A stretch of 63,646 bases of DNA from Pseudomonadota bacterium (GTDB lineage Bacteria > Pseudomonadota > Gammaproteobacteria > Pseudomonadales > Moraxellaceae), in NCBI GenBank assembly GCA_021804355.1, contig JAJZHP010000002.1, positions 1 through 63,646 of the forward strand. The letters are read 5' to 3'. Below the pieces are notes generated by a model that saw nothing but the letters and a program-made list of their open reading frames with translations, did no database searches and was not told the origin of the DNA. Position numbers and translations under genes: made by a program. Each line of letters begins with the position of its first letter. Positions within the stretch are counted from its first letter, which is position 1. Of this stretch, positions 26,802 to 35,521 are shown in pieces.

Positions 26802-28237
26802 GCGATTTCGAAACGACCTTTGCCCTTGGACTTGGCTCGGTACATCGCTGAATCAGCATCGCTGAGTAGTTGGTCTATGCTCACATTCTGATTTTTTTCG
26901 GCAATGGCTATGCCCATGCTACAGGTGAGTCGGGTTGGAATCTTGGCGATGAGAGCAGGATCCTGCAGGCTATCTTGAATCTTGTTAGCAATAAGTGTGA
27001 CGTCCTGCTGAGGATTGTCCAAGCCCTCTAGGGCAATGATGAACTCATCCCCAGCCCAGCGAGCGACCGTATCGGTTTGTCGGATAGCCGCAATGAGGGT
27101 GCGACTTAGGTGCTGCAGAACCTGATCACCGTATTGCTGCCCATGTTGGTCGTTCAATGCCTTGAAGTTATCAAGATCCAGGAACAGTAAGGCTAGGCCG
27201 CGGTCAGCTCGTTGACGACGCGCCAGGGCGCCGCGCAGCTGAGTCGTAAAAGCGCGACGATTAGGCAGCGATGTTAAGGGGTCGTGCGTGGCTTCGTAGG
27301 AAAGTTGATCTTCCAGTGCTTTGCGGTCGCTGATATCAAAAACCAGAACATAAAAACCTTGAACAACACCCGCTTGTACATCAGGGATATAGCTGGTTTG
27401 TACATAGGTATGTCCTTTCAAGGTCTCCATCTCATTTTCAAACTGAGTTTTTAGACCGCGTAGGGCTTTGCGTATATGAGGTTCAGCGCGAGCGTAAGCA
27501 ATTTCATCAAGAACCTGGCTTAAATGTTGGCCGACCAGGGTATCAGCTTCATAACCTAACCAGTCGGTATACATCGCATTGCAGAACTTATAGCGAACTT
27601 CCGTGTCGACATAGGCTACCAGGGCGGGCACATGCTGGGTCAACAGGTGAAAACCATGTTGGCTCGCCTTAAGTTGCTGGACATAAGCATCCATGACTTT
27701 CTGATGCGAGGAGATAAGGTTCTGCTCTTGTTCAAGACGATGAAAAAACTGTTGAGCTAAATCAGCAACGTCGTGTAGCGATTGCAAGTCTTGTGCGCTG
27801 AATGTTCGCGGTTGATTGTCTAACAGGCACAAGGTTCCTAGCGCATGCCCCTGCTGTGAACGCAGGGCTAGTCCGGCATAAAACCTGAGGTAAGGTTCTC
27901 CCGTAACCATGGGGTGTCGTGAGTAGTTGTTGTCTTGAAGTGCATCCGCAATGATCATGGGCTGAGATCGTTCTAGGGTATGAGCACACAACGCAAGATG
28001 GCGCGGAATTTCAGATAATTCGGTACCACAGCGAGCAACGAACCATTGCCTGTCCTGATCAATCAGCGAGATAAGAGCGATGGGGACTTTGAACAGTTGT
28101 TGAGCCAGGCGCGTGATACAGGCTAGTTCTTCAGGCAAAGGCTGATCGAGTAATTTAAGCTGATGTAGCACCTGCAGTCGCTGCGCTTCATCAGTAGGTT
28201 CTTGGGGGTTGATCACGCGCGTAGTCTGCCCTGACAA
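26798..28237 (-). CDS. GAF-PAS-GGDEF diguanylate cyclase
   Basis: This 479-residue cytoplasmic protein likely makes c-di-GMP. A GAF domain occupies about residues 25-175 (FKVPIALISLIDQDRQWFVA, AGLALRSQQGHALGTLCLLD). A PAS domain follows at about 195-310 (VPALVAYVDTEVRYKFCNAMYTDWLG). The C-terminal GGDEF domain has DPLTSLPNRRAF and an intact AGDEF active loop (RWAGDEFIIALEGL); AGDEF variants are usually active. The last residues YRAKSKGKGRFEIA are family-typical. There is no membrane segment, so it senses an internal signal. A two-PAS sensor kinase reading is excluded by the GGDEF end. Confidence 0.93.
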   Translation of the reverse strand: MSGQTTRVINPQEPTDEAQRLQVLHQLKLLDQPLPEELACITRLAQQLFKVPIALISLIDQDRQWFVARCGTELSEIPRHLALCAHTLERSQPMIIADALQDNNYSRHPMVTGEPYLRFYAGLALRSQQGHALGTLCLLDNQPRTFSAQDLQSLHDVADLAQQFFHRLEQEQNLISSHQKVMDAYVQQLKASQHGFHLLTQHVPALVAYVDTEVRYKFCNAMYTDWLGYEADTLVGQHLSQVLDEIAYARAEPHIRKALRGLKTQFENEMETLKGHTYVQTSYIPDVQAGVVQGFYVLVFDISDRKALEDQLSYEATHDPLTSLPNRRAFTTQLRGALARRQRADRGLALLFLDLDNFKALNDQHGQQYGDQVLQHLSRTLIAAIRQTDTVARWAGDEFIIALEGLDNPQQDVTLIANKIQDSLQDPALIAKIPTRLTCSMGIAIAEKNQNVSIDQLLSDADSAMYRAKSKGKGRFEIA

Positions 28238-28351
28238 ATCCGTACGCTAACTATAGCTGTTTTATGAGAAAGCTGCGTGGTGTTGTTGTGAATTTCAGCC
28301 TAATCTTGGTAGAGGTGGACATCCTATAAATCTAACTTAAGGAGGTTTTTT

Positions 28352-28675
28352 ATGCAGAACCAACAAGTTACCACCGCATTTGAACTGCTTGGCGTGCGTG
28401 TTGTTCGAAGCCTGGGATTGGTGAGAGGGATTACCGTGCGTTCTCGTTCACTCGTCGGTAATTTTTTCGGGATGTTACAGACCTTATTTGGCGGCAATAT
28501 CTCTATCTATACCCAGTTATGCGAGCGAGCTCGCCAAGAGGCTTATCAGGAGATGTGTCGACATGCCCTGAATATGGGCGCCAATGCCATCATCGGCGTA
28601 CGCTTTGATAGCACTGATTTGATGCAAGGGCTGACGGAAGTTTTGTGTTACGGGACCGCTGTGGTGGTTGAGTGA
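28352..28675 (+). CDS. YbjQ family (DUF74) protein
   Basis: The 107-residue protein matches the YbjQ/DUF74 family of small pentameric proteins, once called heavy-metal-binding. It shows GVRVVRSLGLVRGITVRSRS, a central arginine-rich helix ARQEAYQEMCRHALNMGANAIIGVRFDS, and TEVLCYGTAVVVE at the end. The true role is unclear. A strong AAGGAGGT lies 5 bases before the ATG. The stop TGA shares one base with the next ATG, so the small membrane protein that follows is coupled to it. Confidence 0.9.
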   Translation: MQNQQVTTAFELLGVRVVRSLGLVRGITVRSRSLVGNFFGMLQTLFGGNISIYTQLCERARQEAYQEMCRHALNMGANAIIGVRFDSTDLMQGLTEVLCYGTAVVVE

Positions 28676-28881
28676 TGTGGCCAGCTCCCTCTGAACTCTT
28701 GGCTGGAATTTTGTTCGGCACGATAGGTTTTATGGGTTGGCGTTATGGCAGGAGGCATCAGCAACCTACGACCTGGGCCTTGGGTATTGCGCTGATGGTT
28801 TATCCCTATCTGGTCAGTGGACCTCTTATGCTCTGGGGGACGGGGGTGTTATTGACGATTTTGCTCTGGGCATGGCGATGA
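28675..28881 (+). CDS. small two-segment membrane protein
   Basis: The product, 68 residues from ATG 28675, has two hydrophobic stretches: LLAGILFGTIGFMGW (about residues 8-22) and a long ALGIALMVYPYLV to VLLTILLWAWR, with GRRHQQP between them. Many similar small proteins of amino-acid-transporter-like annotation exist, but I cannot assign a family. It begins in the stop codon of the YbjQ gene (GTGATG), which supports cotranslation. GTG 28672 is an alternative start. Confidence 0.7.
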   Translation: MWPAPSELLAGILFGTIGFMGWRYGRRHQQPTTWALGIALMVYPYLVSGPLMLWGTGVLLTILLWAWR

Positions 28882-28998
28882 CTGTGCAGTCAGTATACGT
28901 TTGCATTTTGAAGTTGGGTCATCTTTGATCTGCGACATAAATAGGTTGTGGCGTTATGGCAAACTTCTCTGATCTTTGGGAGCGAGGAGTGTAGGTTG

Positions 28999-30312
28999 AT
29001 GACCGCAAGCATGGCGTTTGATCCAGAAAATACAGAGTTTTGGGAGCGACAGGGAAGAAAGCTGGCGCAACGTAATCTGTTGATCTCTAGTCTGAGCCTG
29101 ATGTTGGCGATCGCTGTTTGGATGAGTTGGTCAGTTTTGGTGCTGTGGTTGCCGCAGGCAGGGTTTCATCTGGATGCAACACAGTTATTTATGCTGACGG
29201 CAGCTCCTGCCTTCTCGGGAGCCATTTTGCGCTTAATTTATGCGGTGGCGGTAACCCGCATGGGAGGGCGTATGTTCACCGTGTTATCTACCCTGAGTTT
29301 ATTACTGCCCGCACTGGCCATGGGTTGGGTGGTACAGGATACCGCTACCCCCTTTGTGCTGTTATTAGGAGTCGCTTTATTGGCTGGGTTGGGGGGCGGC
29401 AGTTTCGCTTCAGCGATGGCTTATACCAGCCAGATGTTTCCTGGGCGTAGTCAGGGATCTGCTTTGGGGATGACAGCAGGGCTAGGTAACCTGGGTATTT
29501 CACTATTACAGGGGGTCGGGCCCTGGGTGATGCAGCACCCCATGTTTGGTCTCTTGAGTGGTCATTCGATGTTGATGCAACATCATGGTTTCTGGCTGCA
29601 GAACCTGGGCTGGATATGGATTCTGCCCATTGTTTTTGTGGTGATGCTGGCGGAGTTAGGCATGGAAGATATCAGGCCTGCGCCCATTACCCTGAAGGAT
29701 ATACGCCAGGCCTTTCGACACGGTGAAAATGCTTGGTTGGCCTGGTTGTATTTAGGTAGTTTTGGTTCATTTATTGGCTTTTCAGCGATTTTTGGTTTGT
29801 TGGCAAAAAATCAGTTTCCGCATGAGGATCTGGGTATCTATCTTGTTTTGGGGCCTATGTTGGGAGCCCTATGCATGCCTCTGGGGGGGCGCATGGCCGA
29901 TCGAGCGGGAGGAGCGCGGTTATCGTTTGTCCTGTTCATGCTGATTATGCTGGCAGTTAGTGGATTGTTTTTCAGCCTGCCTTCGGGAGATGATGGCAGT
30001 CTGGATGGATTTGTTGCGGCATTTTTCGGGTTGTTTCTGTTGACGGGTATGGCGCATGGCGTTGTTTTAGCCATGCTACATGCCGTATGCCAACAGCATC
30101 AGGGCAGTGATGTGGCCAAGGAACGTGCTGTATTGCTGGGTATATCAAGCGCCTTAGGTGCCGTGGGTGGATTTTTTATTCCGGTCATGCTCGCGTCATC
30201 ACTGGCCTTATGGGGCGGCGCGCAATTGGCTTTATTCGGGTTCCTGCTGTTTTATGCCAGTTGCTGGGTAGCATCCTGGTGGTTCTGGAGAATGCGGGAT
30301 ACCTTATTGTAA
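28999..30312 (+). CDS. NarK/NasA-type nitrate-nitrite MFS transporter
   Basis: The 437-residue protein has 12 membrane segments and features of the nitrate/nitrite porter family: FWERQGRKLAQRNLLISSLSL, WMSWSVLVLWLPQAGF and AGLGGGSFASAMAYTSQMFP, the glycine-rich nitrate signature, followed by GSALGMTAGLGNLGISLLQG and a second signature-like block later. It moves nitrate, nitrite or both across the inner membrane. No nitrate reductase lies in the window. ATG 28999 with GGAG upstream gives the family N terminus. A 13-bp hairpin follows the stop codon. Confidence 0.87.
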   Translation: MTASMAFDPENTEFWERQGRKLAQRNLLISSLSLMLAIAVWMSWSVLVLWLPQAGFHLDATQLFMLTAAPAFSGAILRLIYAVAVTRMGGRMFTVLSTLSLLLPALAMGWVVQDTATPFVLLLGVALLAGLGGGSFASAMAYTSQMFPGRSQGSALGMTAGLGNLGISLLQGVGPWVMQHPMFGLLSGHSMLMQHHGFWLQNLGWIWILPIVFVVMLAELGMEDIRPAPITLKDIRQAFRHGENAWLAWLYLGSFGSFIGFSAIFGLLAKNQFPHEDLGIYLVLGPMLGALCMPLGGRMADRAGGARLSFVLFMLIMLAVSGLFFSLPSGDDGSLDGFVAAFFGLFLLTGMAHGVVLAMLHAVCQQHQGSDVAKERAVLLGISSALGAVGGFFIPVMLASSLALWGGAQLALFGFLLFYASCWVASWWFWRMRDTLL

Positions 30313-30329
30313 AGGCTTGCGACCCCATA

Positions 30330-30359
30330 GAGAGTGCCTGAAATTGTTCAGGTGCTCTC
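30330..30359. terminator. 13-bp hairpin between convergent genes
   Basis: GAGAGTGCCTGAA (30330-30342) pairs with TTCAGGTGCTCTC (30347-30359) around ATTG; two of the 13 pairs are G-T. It sits 18 bases after the NarK stop and covers the stop of the convergent small gene. There is no T run, so the terminator reading rests on location and stem strength. Confidence 0.45.
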
Positions 30360-30560
30360 AAAGCGTCTGATGCTAATGCCCGCGATACTGGCCATCTGGC
30401 AATGGATGCCGCGCTTTTCAAATTCAGCCAGCATTTCATTCATAATGATTTTTTCCACTTCGGCTTCAACATCGGTCACGAGCTTACCTATAATGGCAGT
30501 GAGCGGGCCTCGATGTTCCTTGACCAAGTCATCTAGGTTGGTAATTTCAATGGCGATCAT
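30348..30560 (-). CDS. hypothetical 70-residue protein
   Basis: I do not recognise this small acidic protein. It begins MIAIEITNLDDLVKEHRG and contains a probable helix VTDVEAEVEKIIMNEMLAEFEKRG followed by a strand-like CQMASIAGISIRRF. No membrane segment or signal peptide is present. It is convergent with the NarK gene and divergent from the next one. Its good codon pattern and the clean start give moderate support. Confidence 0.5.
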   Translation of the reverse strand: MIAIEITNLDDLVKEHRGPLTAIIGKLVTDVEAEVEKIIMNEMLAEFEKRGIHCQMASIAGISIRRFEST

Positions 30561-30625
30561 GGCGTTGTCTCAAAGCCTTTGGTTCGTGATGATAGCGATT
30601 GCCCACAGGGCTGTATAGATGAGGG

Positions 30626-30934
30626 GTGTTTCGGGTGCTAATCGTAACCACAGCATTGCTGTCAGCGTTTCTATCGTCCCTGATCACTTTGGTGGTGGGT
30701 AGTTATTTGTATGTTCGCTATGTTCGTCCTCGCTGGGAGAGGCGTTTGCAGGATTTGCATCAGGAAATCGGACGCTTGGTGGAAACCCGTGTACGTAAGG
30801 CTATGGCAGAAGCATTGAGTGATACCTCGGCTGCCGATGTGCTGCGTGATCGTACCTGGCAGGTTGCTCGCAGTGGTGCGGATATGGTGAATGATGGCTT
30901 GAATGTATTGTTAGGTAGGCGCAAACGGGACTGA
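30626..30934 (+). CDS. small single-pass membrane protein of unknown function
   Basis: The product of about 100 residues has one N-terminal membrane segment (VLIVTTALLSAFLSSLITLVVGSYLYV) and a basic, helical cytoplasmic tail (YVRPRWERRLQDLHQEIGRLVETRVRKAM). I cannot name a family. The start is GTG 30626 or GTG 30635; a GAGGGG at 30621-30626 has better spacing to the second. It ends 5 bp before the convergent SCP2-like gene stop. Confidence 0.6.
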   Translation: MFRVLIVTTALLSAFLSSLITLVVGSYLYVRYVRPRWERRLQDLHQEIGRLVETRVRKAMAEALSDTSAADVLRDRTWQVARSGADMVNDGLNVLLGRRKRD

Positions 30935-30939
30935 TCGTA

Positions 30940-31701
30940 TCAGGTGAGCGTGCGGCTCAGTAGCAGGGCAAAGGCAATGAGCAAAATGATCTTGTAACCT
31001 GACTCCAAGTGTCCCTGTTCTACGCCGGGGAGCCAGAGTGCAGCTGCAGCCAGAGCCATCAGTAGGGCCAGGTCAAAGCGACGTTGACGTCGCATCTGCG
31101 AGGCGTGTTGTTGTAATTGTTCTTGTTGCTGTTCTAGTCGCTGATTGAGCGTCTTAAGCTGTAGCAAGGTGTCACGGAGCAGTCCGGGTATAGGCGTAAG
31201 TTCTTGTAGCCAGCCAGCATCATTACGGCGTAATCGTTCCAAAATATCGCCTACATTGACATGCTCACGTAGCCATCGGGTAAAGGCTGTTCTTAGGTCA
31301 AATTCGCGCAGGATATGGGTCAGGGCTAATATTTTCTCAGACTTGCCCCAGATATTGATGTCTTCAAACGAAATTTTCAGGCCTAGCAAGTAACGGCCCA
31401 GGGTATTCAGACTGGTAATGATACGGATGTCGGCGTGGCCTGGATATTCATCACGCACTTCCATGCCTTCATGATCTATGATCAGATAGAACACCATATA
31501 AGGTTCGCGAATTTTAAGTTTGATAACGGTGCCAGCATGGGCTATTAACGATGTCGTCGTTTCAGGATCGAGTGCCAGGGCGGTGTTGAGCAAAGCCTCC
31601 AGGGTGCCTAGGGCGACGTAGTGTCCAAGGCTGGAGGGTTGCTGGTCAGAATGTTCGCTGGTATCGGGCATGTTGGAAAGAAGGCCATCAGTTCGGGTCA
31701 T
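30940..31701 (-). CDS. SCP2-like domain protein with C-terminal coiled coil and membrane segment
   Basis: The N-terminal half resembles the SCP2 lipid-binding fold as seen in UbiJ-type proteins: LEALLNTALALDPETTTSLIAHAGTVIKLKI, YMVFYLIIDHEGMEVRDE, then ADIRIITSLNTLGRYLLG and FEDINIWGKSEKILALTHIL. A glutamine-rich coiled coil follows (LKTLNQRLEQQQEQLQQHAS), and a hydrophobic C terminus (LLMALAAAALWLP and IILLIAFALLLSRTL) likely anchors it. Such domains carry hydrophobic molecules such as quinone precursors. The exact start is uncertain: ATG 31701 and ATG 31671 are possible and neither has a clear ribosome binding site. Confidence 0.65.
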   Translation of the reverse strand: MTRTDGLLSNMPDTSEHSDQQPSSLGHYVALGTLEALLNTALALDPETTTSLIAHAGTVIKLKIREPYMVFYLIIDHEGMEVRDEYPGHADIRIITSLNTLGRYLLGLKISFEDINIWGKSEKILALTHILREFDLRTAFTRWLREHVNVGDILERLRRNDAGWLQELTPIPGLLRDTLLQLKTLNQRLEQQQEQLQQHASQMRRQRRFDLALLMALAAAALWLPGVEQGHLESGYKIILLIAFALLLSRTLT

Positions 31702-31865
31702 TGTAGTATTTAAGGGGCTAAAACATCCACTTGCCGTTGAGGCTGTGCACGAATGGCCCGCTTGCCACTGTAACCGTTGTTCCCATAGCACTACAATCAC
31801 CGGCATGACAATTCCATGACGACAGCATCGTCAGATTCAAACCGACTCTTTGAGGGAGAGATGGC

Positions 31866-32993
31866 TTGCCACAGCTTGTCGGGTTAGTGCATACGCACAG
31901 CTTGCTGCCGTGCTTGCCCATCCTGCTATCGTTGGTATCAGGTTTGGCATTGCGGTTCATGTTGCTATATCCAGGTCAGCCCTCGCGGTGGTGGCCGTGG
32001 CTGGGTTTTATTCCTGCTCAGGCGCCAAGGTATGCCTGTCGTTTGTGGCAGACGGTATTTCCCGGAGCATCGAGTACGGATATCTGGCTGGAACGTATGC
32101 AGCCGGAGCGTATGGCTAAACATCTGTCACGCTTGGCGGCGCAGCGCATGCCTTGGATCATGGATCAATGTTTTTCGGGTGAAGATGCTGTTCGTTGGGA
32201 AAATCTGCCACCCTGGGTCAAGGAGCCCATATATCGCCATGCCCGGCATGAATTAGAGCGTTGGTTTGATGATTGGATAGAAGATGTTCTTAAAAAAAGT
32301 CGTGCCTGGTTGGATTTTCAGTCATGGGTTGCTCAGGATATGCTGCGTTCAGGGCAGTTAGTGGATGGTTTTTCTGCCTTATTGCCTTTAACTCCGCGCG
32401 TATTAGGGGTGTGGGTGGCTGGAGGTTTTTTATGCAGTCTGCCCGGATGGTTGCCTGGGGGATTAAGCCCCGTGCATTTTTTTCTGGAAGTATTCATGGC
32501 CCTGTCATGGCCATGGTGGCTAGCTGCTTGGTCATGGCGTTGGGAGCCTGCAGCAGAATTACCTGTGGGCTGGACAGCCTGGTTATTGCGGGATGTCCTT
32601 GATACAAGGAAGATTCTGGGGGCTCTGTTTCTCAGTCATGAAGAGGGTATGGAAAAGCTGTTGGCCCAACATATGGATCGTTTGTTGAGCCCGGATGTGT
32701 TTACCCGGTTGTTTAAACGGTGGTTGGGTCATGCCGCATGGATACGCTTACAGCACCGGGCACGTGCTTTAGCGCGTCCCATGCTGCTCAGTGGTTTGGC
32801 GGAACCCACCTGGAAACGGGAAGCGACAGAGTACGTAAGGCCTTATGTGCAGGAAAGTCTGTCCGAGCAACATCGGCCCGCCTTGCGTGAGTTTCGAGGC
32901 TGGTTACTCGCTTCGCCGCATGGACTATGGGGTTTGCCCTGGGCGATTTTGCTGGCCATGATTTTTAGTCAGTTAACCCACTTTGTCAGTTGA
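31866..32993 (+). CDS. DUF445-like membrane protein
   Basis: The 375-residue product is only loosely like DUF445-family proteins: repeated amphipathic helices with AQRMPWIMDQCFSGED and ARHELERWFDDWIEDVLKK, plus membrane segments at the N terminus (near residues 12-35), middle (about 180-225) and C terminus (about 350-372). TTG 31866 follows GAGGGAG at normal spacing and is my preferred start; GTG 31887 is possible. It is upstream of the phasin gene by 40 bp. Role unknown; a polymer-granule or envelope link is only suggested by the neighbour. Confidence 0.55.
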   Translation: MPQLVGLVHTHSLLPCLPILLSLVSGLALRFMLLYPGQPSRWWPWLGFIPAQAPRYACRLWQTVFPGASSTDIWLERMQPERMAKHLSRLAAQRMPWIMDQCFSGEDAVRWENLPPWVKEPIYRHARHELERWFDDWIEDVLKKSRAWLDFQSWVAQDMLRSGQLVDGFSALLPLTPRVLGVWVAGGFLCSLPGWLPGGLSPVHFFLEVFMALSWPWWLAAWSWRWEPAAELPVGWTAWLLRDVLDTRKILGALFLSHEEGMEKLLAQHMDRLLSPDVFTRLFKRWLGHAAWIRLQHRARALARPMLLSGLAEPTWKREATEYVRPYVQESLSEQHRPALREFRGWLLASPHGLWGLPWAILLAMIFSQLTHFVS

Positions 32994-33033
32994 AGGGGGT
33001 TGTGTACAATTCGTTTTTTGGGGAGGTGACCTG

Positions 33034-33474
33034 ATGAGTGATGCAAAGCGCAGAGCAGAGCGTAGCAAGATCAAGGGGGCAGGAGCTCAGGGTGGGGACT
33101 TGCGTCGATACACCCAACAGATCTGGTTGGCAGGGCTAGGTGCATTTTCCCGCAGTGATGAGGAGGGGGGTAAATTTTTTGATGCGCTGGTCAAAGCGGG
33201 TGAAGAAATTGAGCATAGAACCCGCGAGGCTGCAGGGATGGTTGAAGAGGTACGCGGACGTATGCGGGAAAAAGCCAGTGATACCCTGGGCAGGGTTGAA
33301 CGTGTACTGGATGATGGTTTGAGCAGTACCCTGGGGCGTTTGGGTATTCCATCGCAGCGTGATATTGAAACACTGCATTCTCGACTGGATGCCTTGACAG
33401 ACCTTTTGCAAGAGCTTAGAAGTCATGAAAAGCCCTCCAATGCATCCAAAACTGATAAAAATCAGGAGAATTGA
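33034..33474 (+). CDS. phasin family (PHA granule-associated) protein
   Basis: The 146-residue protein fits the phasin family that coats polyhydroxyalkanoate granules: a lysine/arginine-rich N terminus, YTQQIWLAGLGAFSRSDEEGGKFFDALVKAGEEIE, and a long helical region VRGRMREKASDTLGRVERVLDDGLSSTLGRLGIPSQRDIETLHSRLDALTDLLQ. The last block is typical of the family. ATG 33034 is preceded by GGGAGGTG and gives the expected N terminus. No PHA synthase gene is in the window. Confidence 0.88.
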   Translation: MSDAKRRAERSKIKGAGAQGGDLRRYTQQIWLAGLGAFSRSDEEGGKFFDALVKAGEEIEHRTREAAGMVEEVRGRMREKASDTLGRVERVLDDGLSSTLGRLGIPSQRDIETLHSRLDALTDLLQELRSHEKPSNASKTDKNQEN

Positions 33475-33601
33475 TGCGCTGAGATGTGAACTGATTCATG
33501 TCTTGAGCAAGTGATGAGCTGAGGGGCTGGTCTTAAACATTTAATTGACGTTATAGTACTGACAGTGTTATCTGGAGTATAGACTCCCTGGGGATGGCAT
33601 C

Positions 33602-34828
33602 ATGGCCGTTGAAATGCGTAAATTGTCTGTGGATCATCTGAGCAAGGGCATGTTTGTGTCCAGGCTCGATAGGCCGTGGATCGAAACGCCGTTTCCCCTG
33701 CAGGGCTTTTTTATCCGTGAACTTTCAGAGATTGATACTTTGCGGCGCTATTGTCGTGAAGTTTATATTGATGTTGCTCGAAGTGCTGGCGTGGCGATGG
33801 GGGATTCAGGTTCTGTACGTCCCCTCAGTGCTGCAAGCAAACCCAAAGCAGGTAATTACCCTACGCTAGTAGCCATGCCTGATGAAGTGGCCTCGGGTGC
33901 CATGATTTTTGAGCAGTTCACTTCTACGGTCAGCCAGGTTTTTGATCAGATGAAGCAGGGGCATTATCAAGCCCTGTCAGCAACTCAGGATGTGGCTTCG
34001 GGTATCGTGGACAGTGTGATCCGCAATCCGGATGCCATGGTGTGGTTAGCCCGCATGCGTGATAAAGATGGTTATAGTTATGCACATGCTATAAGGGGCT
34101 CTATCTGGGCTATTGTATTTGGCCGTTACCTGGGCTTAAGCAAGGCGACCCTGGATGGGTTGGCTTTGGCCGTGTTGTTGATGGATGTGGGTAAAACACG
34201 CCTACCTACGGAACTTCTGCGTAAGCCTCGCCTGACTGCGGAAGAGCGTGAGGCCATGAAGACGCATGTCAATTATAGCCTTGAAATTCTGGGTCAGTCG
34301 CCGTGGGTTAATCCCGCCATGCTGACTGTGGTGGCGCAGCATCATGAACGTTTTGATGGATCAGGCTACCCCCGTGGGCTGGCGGGCAATGCTATAGCTC
34401 CCCTGGCCAAAATAGCGGGTATCGTTGATACCTATGATGCGATGACCAGTCCACGTCAACATAGTCAGGCGTTAACTTCGGTCGAGGCGGTTTCCCGGTT
34501 GTATGAGCTGCGGAATCAGACCTTCCAGGCGAGGCTGGTTGATGAGTTTATACAAGCCATAGGCGTCTATCCCACGGGAACTTTGGTGCGACTGAGCTCG
34601 GAACAAGTCGGTATTGTCATGGAGCAGAATCAACAAAGACGATTGCGTCCGAAAATTCTGTTGCTGCTTGATCGGCAGAAGCAACGTTTGTCCAGTCCAG
34701 CGATACTTGATTTGAGCTCGATAACGCATGATGATCGCGGTGAACCTCTTAAAATTGCGGGCAGTCTGCTAGCGGGTAGTTTTGATCTATATCCTGAGCA
34801 GTGGCAGCTGAACGCCGCTGCCGCCTAA
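33602..34828 (+). CDS. HD-GYP domain protein with altered HD motif
   Basis: The 408-residue product has a DUF3391-like N-terminal domain (residues about 5-120, KLSVDHLSKGMFVSRLDRPW) and an HD-GYP domain (about 150-330). HD-GYP enzymes hydrolyse c-di-GMP using a two- or three-metal site. The GYP part is intact (HHERFDGSGYP near 247) and so is DTYDAMTS, but the HD motif reads LLMDVGK near residue 194 where active enzymes have LLHDIGK: Met replaces the metal-binding His. Activity is therefore doubtful. It ends in a 4-bp convergent overlap with the TetR gene. Confidence 0.88.
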   Translation: MAVEMRKLSVDHLSKGMFVSRLDRPWIETPFPLQGFFIRELSEIDTLRRYCREVYIDVARSAGVAMGDSGSVRPLSAASKPKAGNYPTLVAMPDEVASGAMIFEQFTSTVSQVFDQMKQGHYQALSATQDVASGIVDSVIRNPDAMVWLARMRDKDGYSYAHAIRGSIWAIVFGRYLGLSKATLDGLALAVLLMDVGKTRLPTELLRKPRLTAEEREAMKTHVNYSLEILGQSPWVNPAMLTVVAQHHERFDGSGYPRGLAGNAIAPLAKIAGIVDTYDAMTSPRQHSQALTSVEAVSRLYELRNQTFQARLVDEFIQAIGVYPTGTLVRLSSEQVGIVMEQNQQRRLRPKILLLLDRQKQRLSSPAILDLSSITHDDRGEPLKIAGSLLAGSFDLYPEQWQLNAAAA

Positions 34829-35427
34829 TGTTCTGCGTTGCCAGATAATCCTTGAAAGCATACGGCCAGCATATGCTGGCGTATGTCTTCCTGGCTTAAG
34901 TCACTAAAAGTTTGCAGGAACTCTACCGTAGGGTCGCAGGTTCGTGCGTAATAACTGAACAAGATCACCATGTCGGGTAGTGCAGGACTGAGATCCCCTG
35001 CTGCTTTGGCTTCTTGAATCAGCTGCAGAATGCGTAGGTTTAACGGGGTCATGGCAGCCATATAGTCTGAGTTACGCATGAGCATGTCGCGTATAGTGGC
35101 ATGGGTCGAAGGGAGAAAGGGTAGCCCTCCCTCGAGTCGAACATCTATGGCCCAGGCCAATAAGGCGCTTAGTTGGCCGTAGGCAGACAGGTCTGGCTGC
35201 AGCGTATTAAGGGTGTGCTGAGCTTGAACTAACAAACGAGTCATCGTTGCCGCGACCAAGTCCTCTCGGCTTTTAAAGTGTTTATACAGGCTGGGTTTGG
35301 ATATCCCCACACGTACAGCAATATCATCCATGGTTAATTGATCAAAGCCACGTTGTGCAAGCGCGTCCGTCGTAGCATCCAGGATAGCTGTTTCGCGTAG
35401 TCGAAACGCATGATCTTTAAAGCTCAT
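34825..35427 (-). CDS. TetR family transcriptional regulator
   Basis: The 200-residue protein has an N-terminal TetR helix-turn-helix (residues about 13-60: ILDATTDALAQRGFDQLTMDDIAVRVGISKPSLYKHFKSREDL) followed by an all-helical ligand domain. It is transcribed away from the FAD-oxidoreductase/Cfa operon, with a 94-bp gap that holds an operator-like palindrome, so it probably represses that operon and itself. The ligand is unknown; fatty acid derivatives are the natural guess from the operon it faces. Confidence 0.9.
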   Translation of the reverse strand: MSFKDHAFRLRETAILDATTDALAQRGFDQLTMDDIAVRVGISKPSLYKHFKSREDLVAATMTRLLVQAQHTLNTLQPDLSAYGQLSALLAWAIDVRLEGGLPFLPSTHATIRDMLMRNSDYMAAMTPLNLRILQLIQEAKAAGDLSPALPDMVILFSYYARTCDPTVEFLQTFSDLSQEDIRQHMLAVCFQGLSGNAEH

Positions 35428-35443
35428 ATTACTCTCTCATAAA

Positions 35444-35467
35444 AAATTTTACTAATGAGTAGATTTT
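35444..35467. promoter_or_regulatory. candidate TetR operator palindrome
   Basis: The arms aaattttact (35444-35453) and agtagatttt (35458-35467) are inverse complements at 8 of 10 positions around aatg. It lies in the intergenic region between the TetR gene and the divergent lipid operon, the usual place for an autoregulatory operator. Binding is inferred. Confidence 0.45.
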
Positions 35468-35521
35468 TTTTGCCCTTAGTGTTTATATGATACCACATCG
35501 TTAAAAGAACTACTGAACGTT

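Noticed and set aside
32032-32602. Open frames of 74 and 92 codons inside the DUF445-like gene
   Set aside because: They are out-of-frame shadows; the main frame is continuous from a good binding site to its stop.
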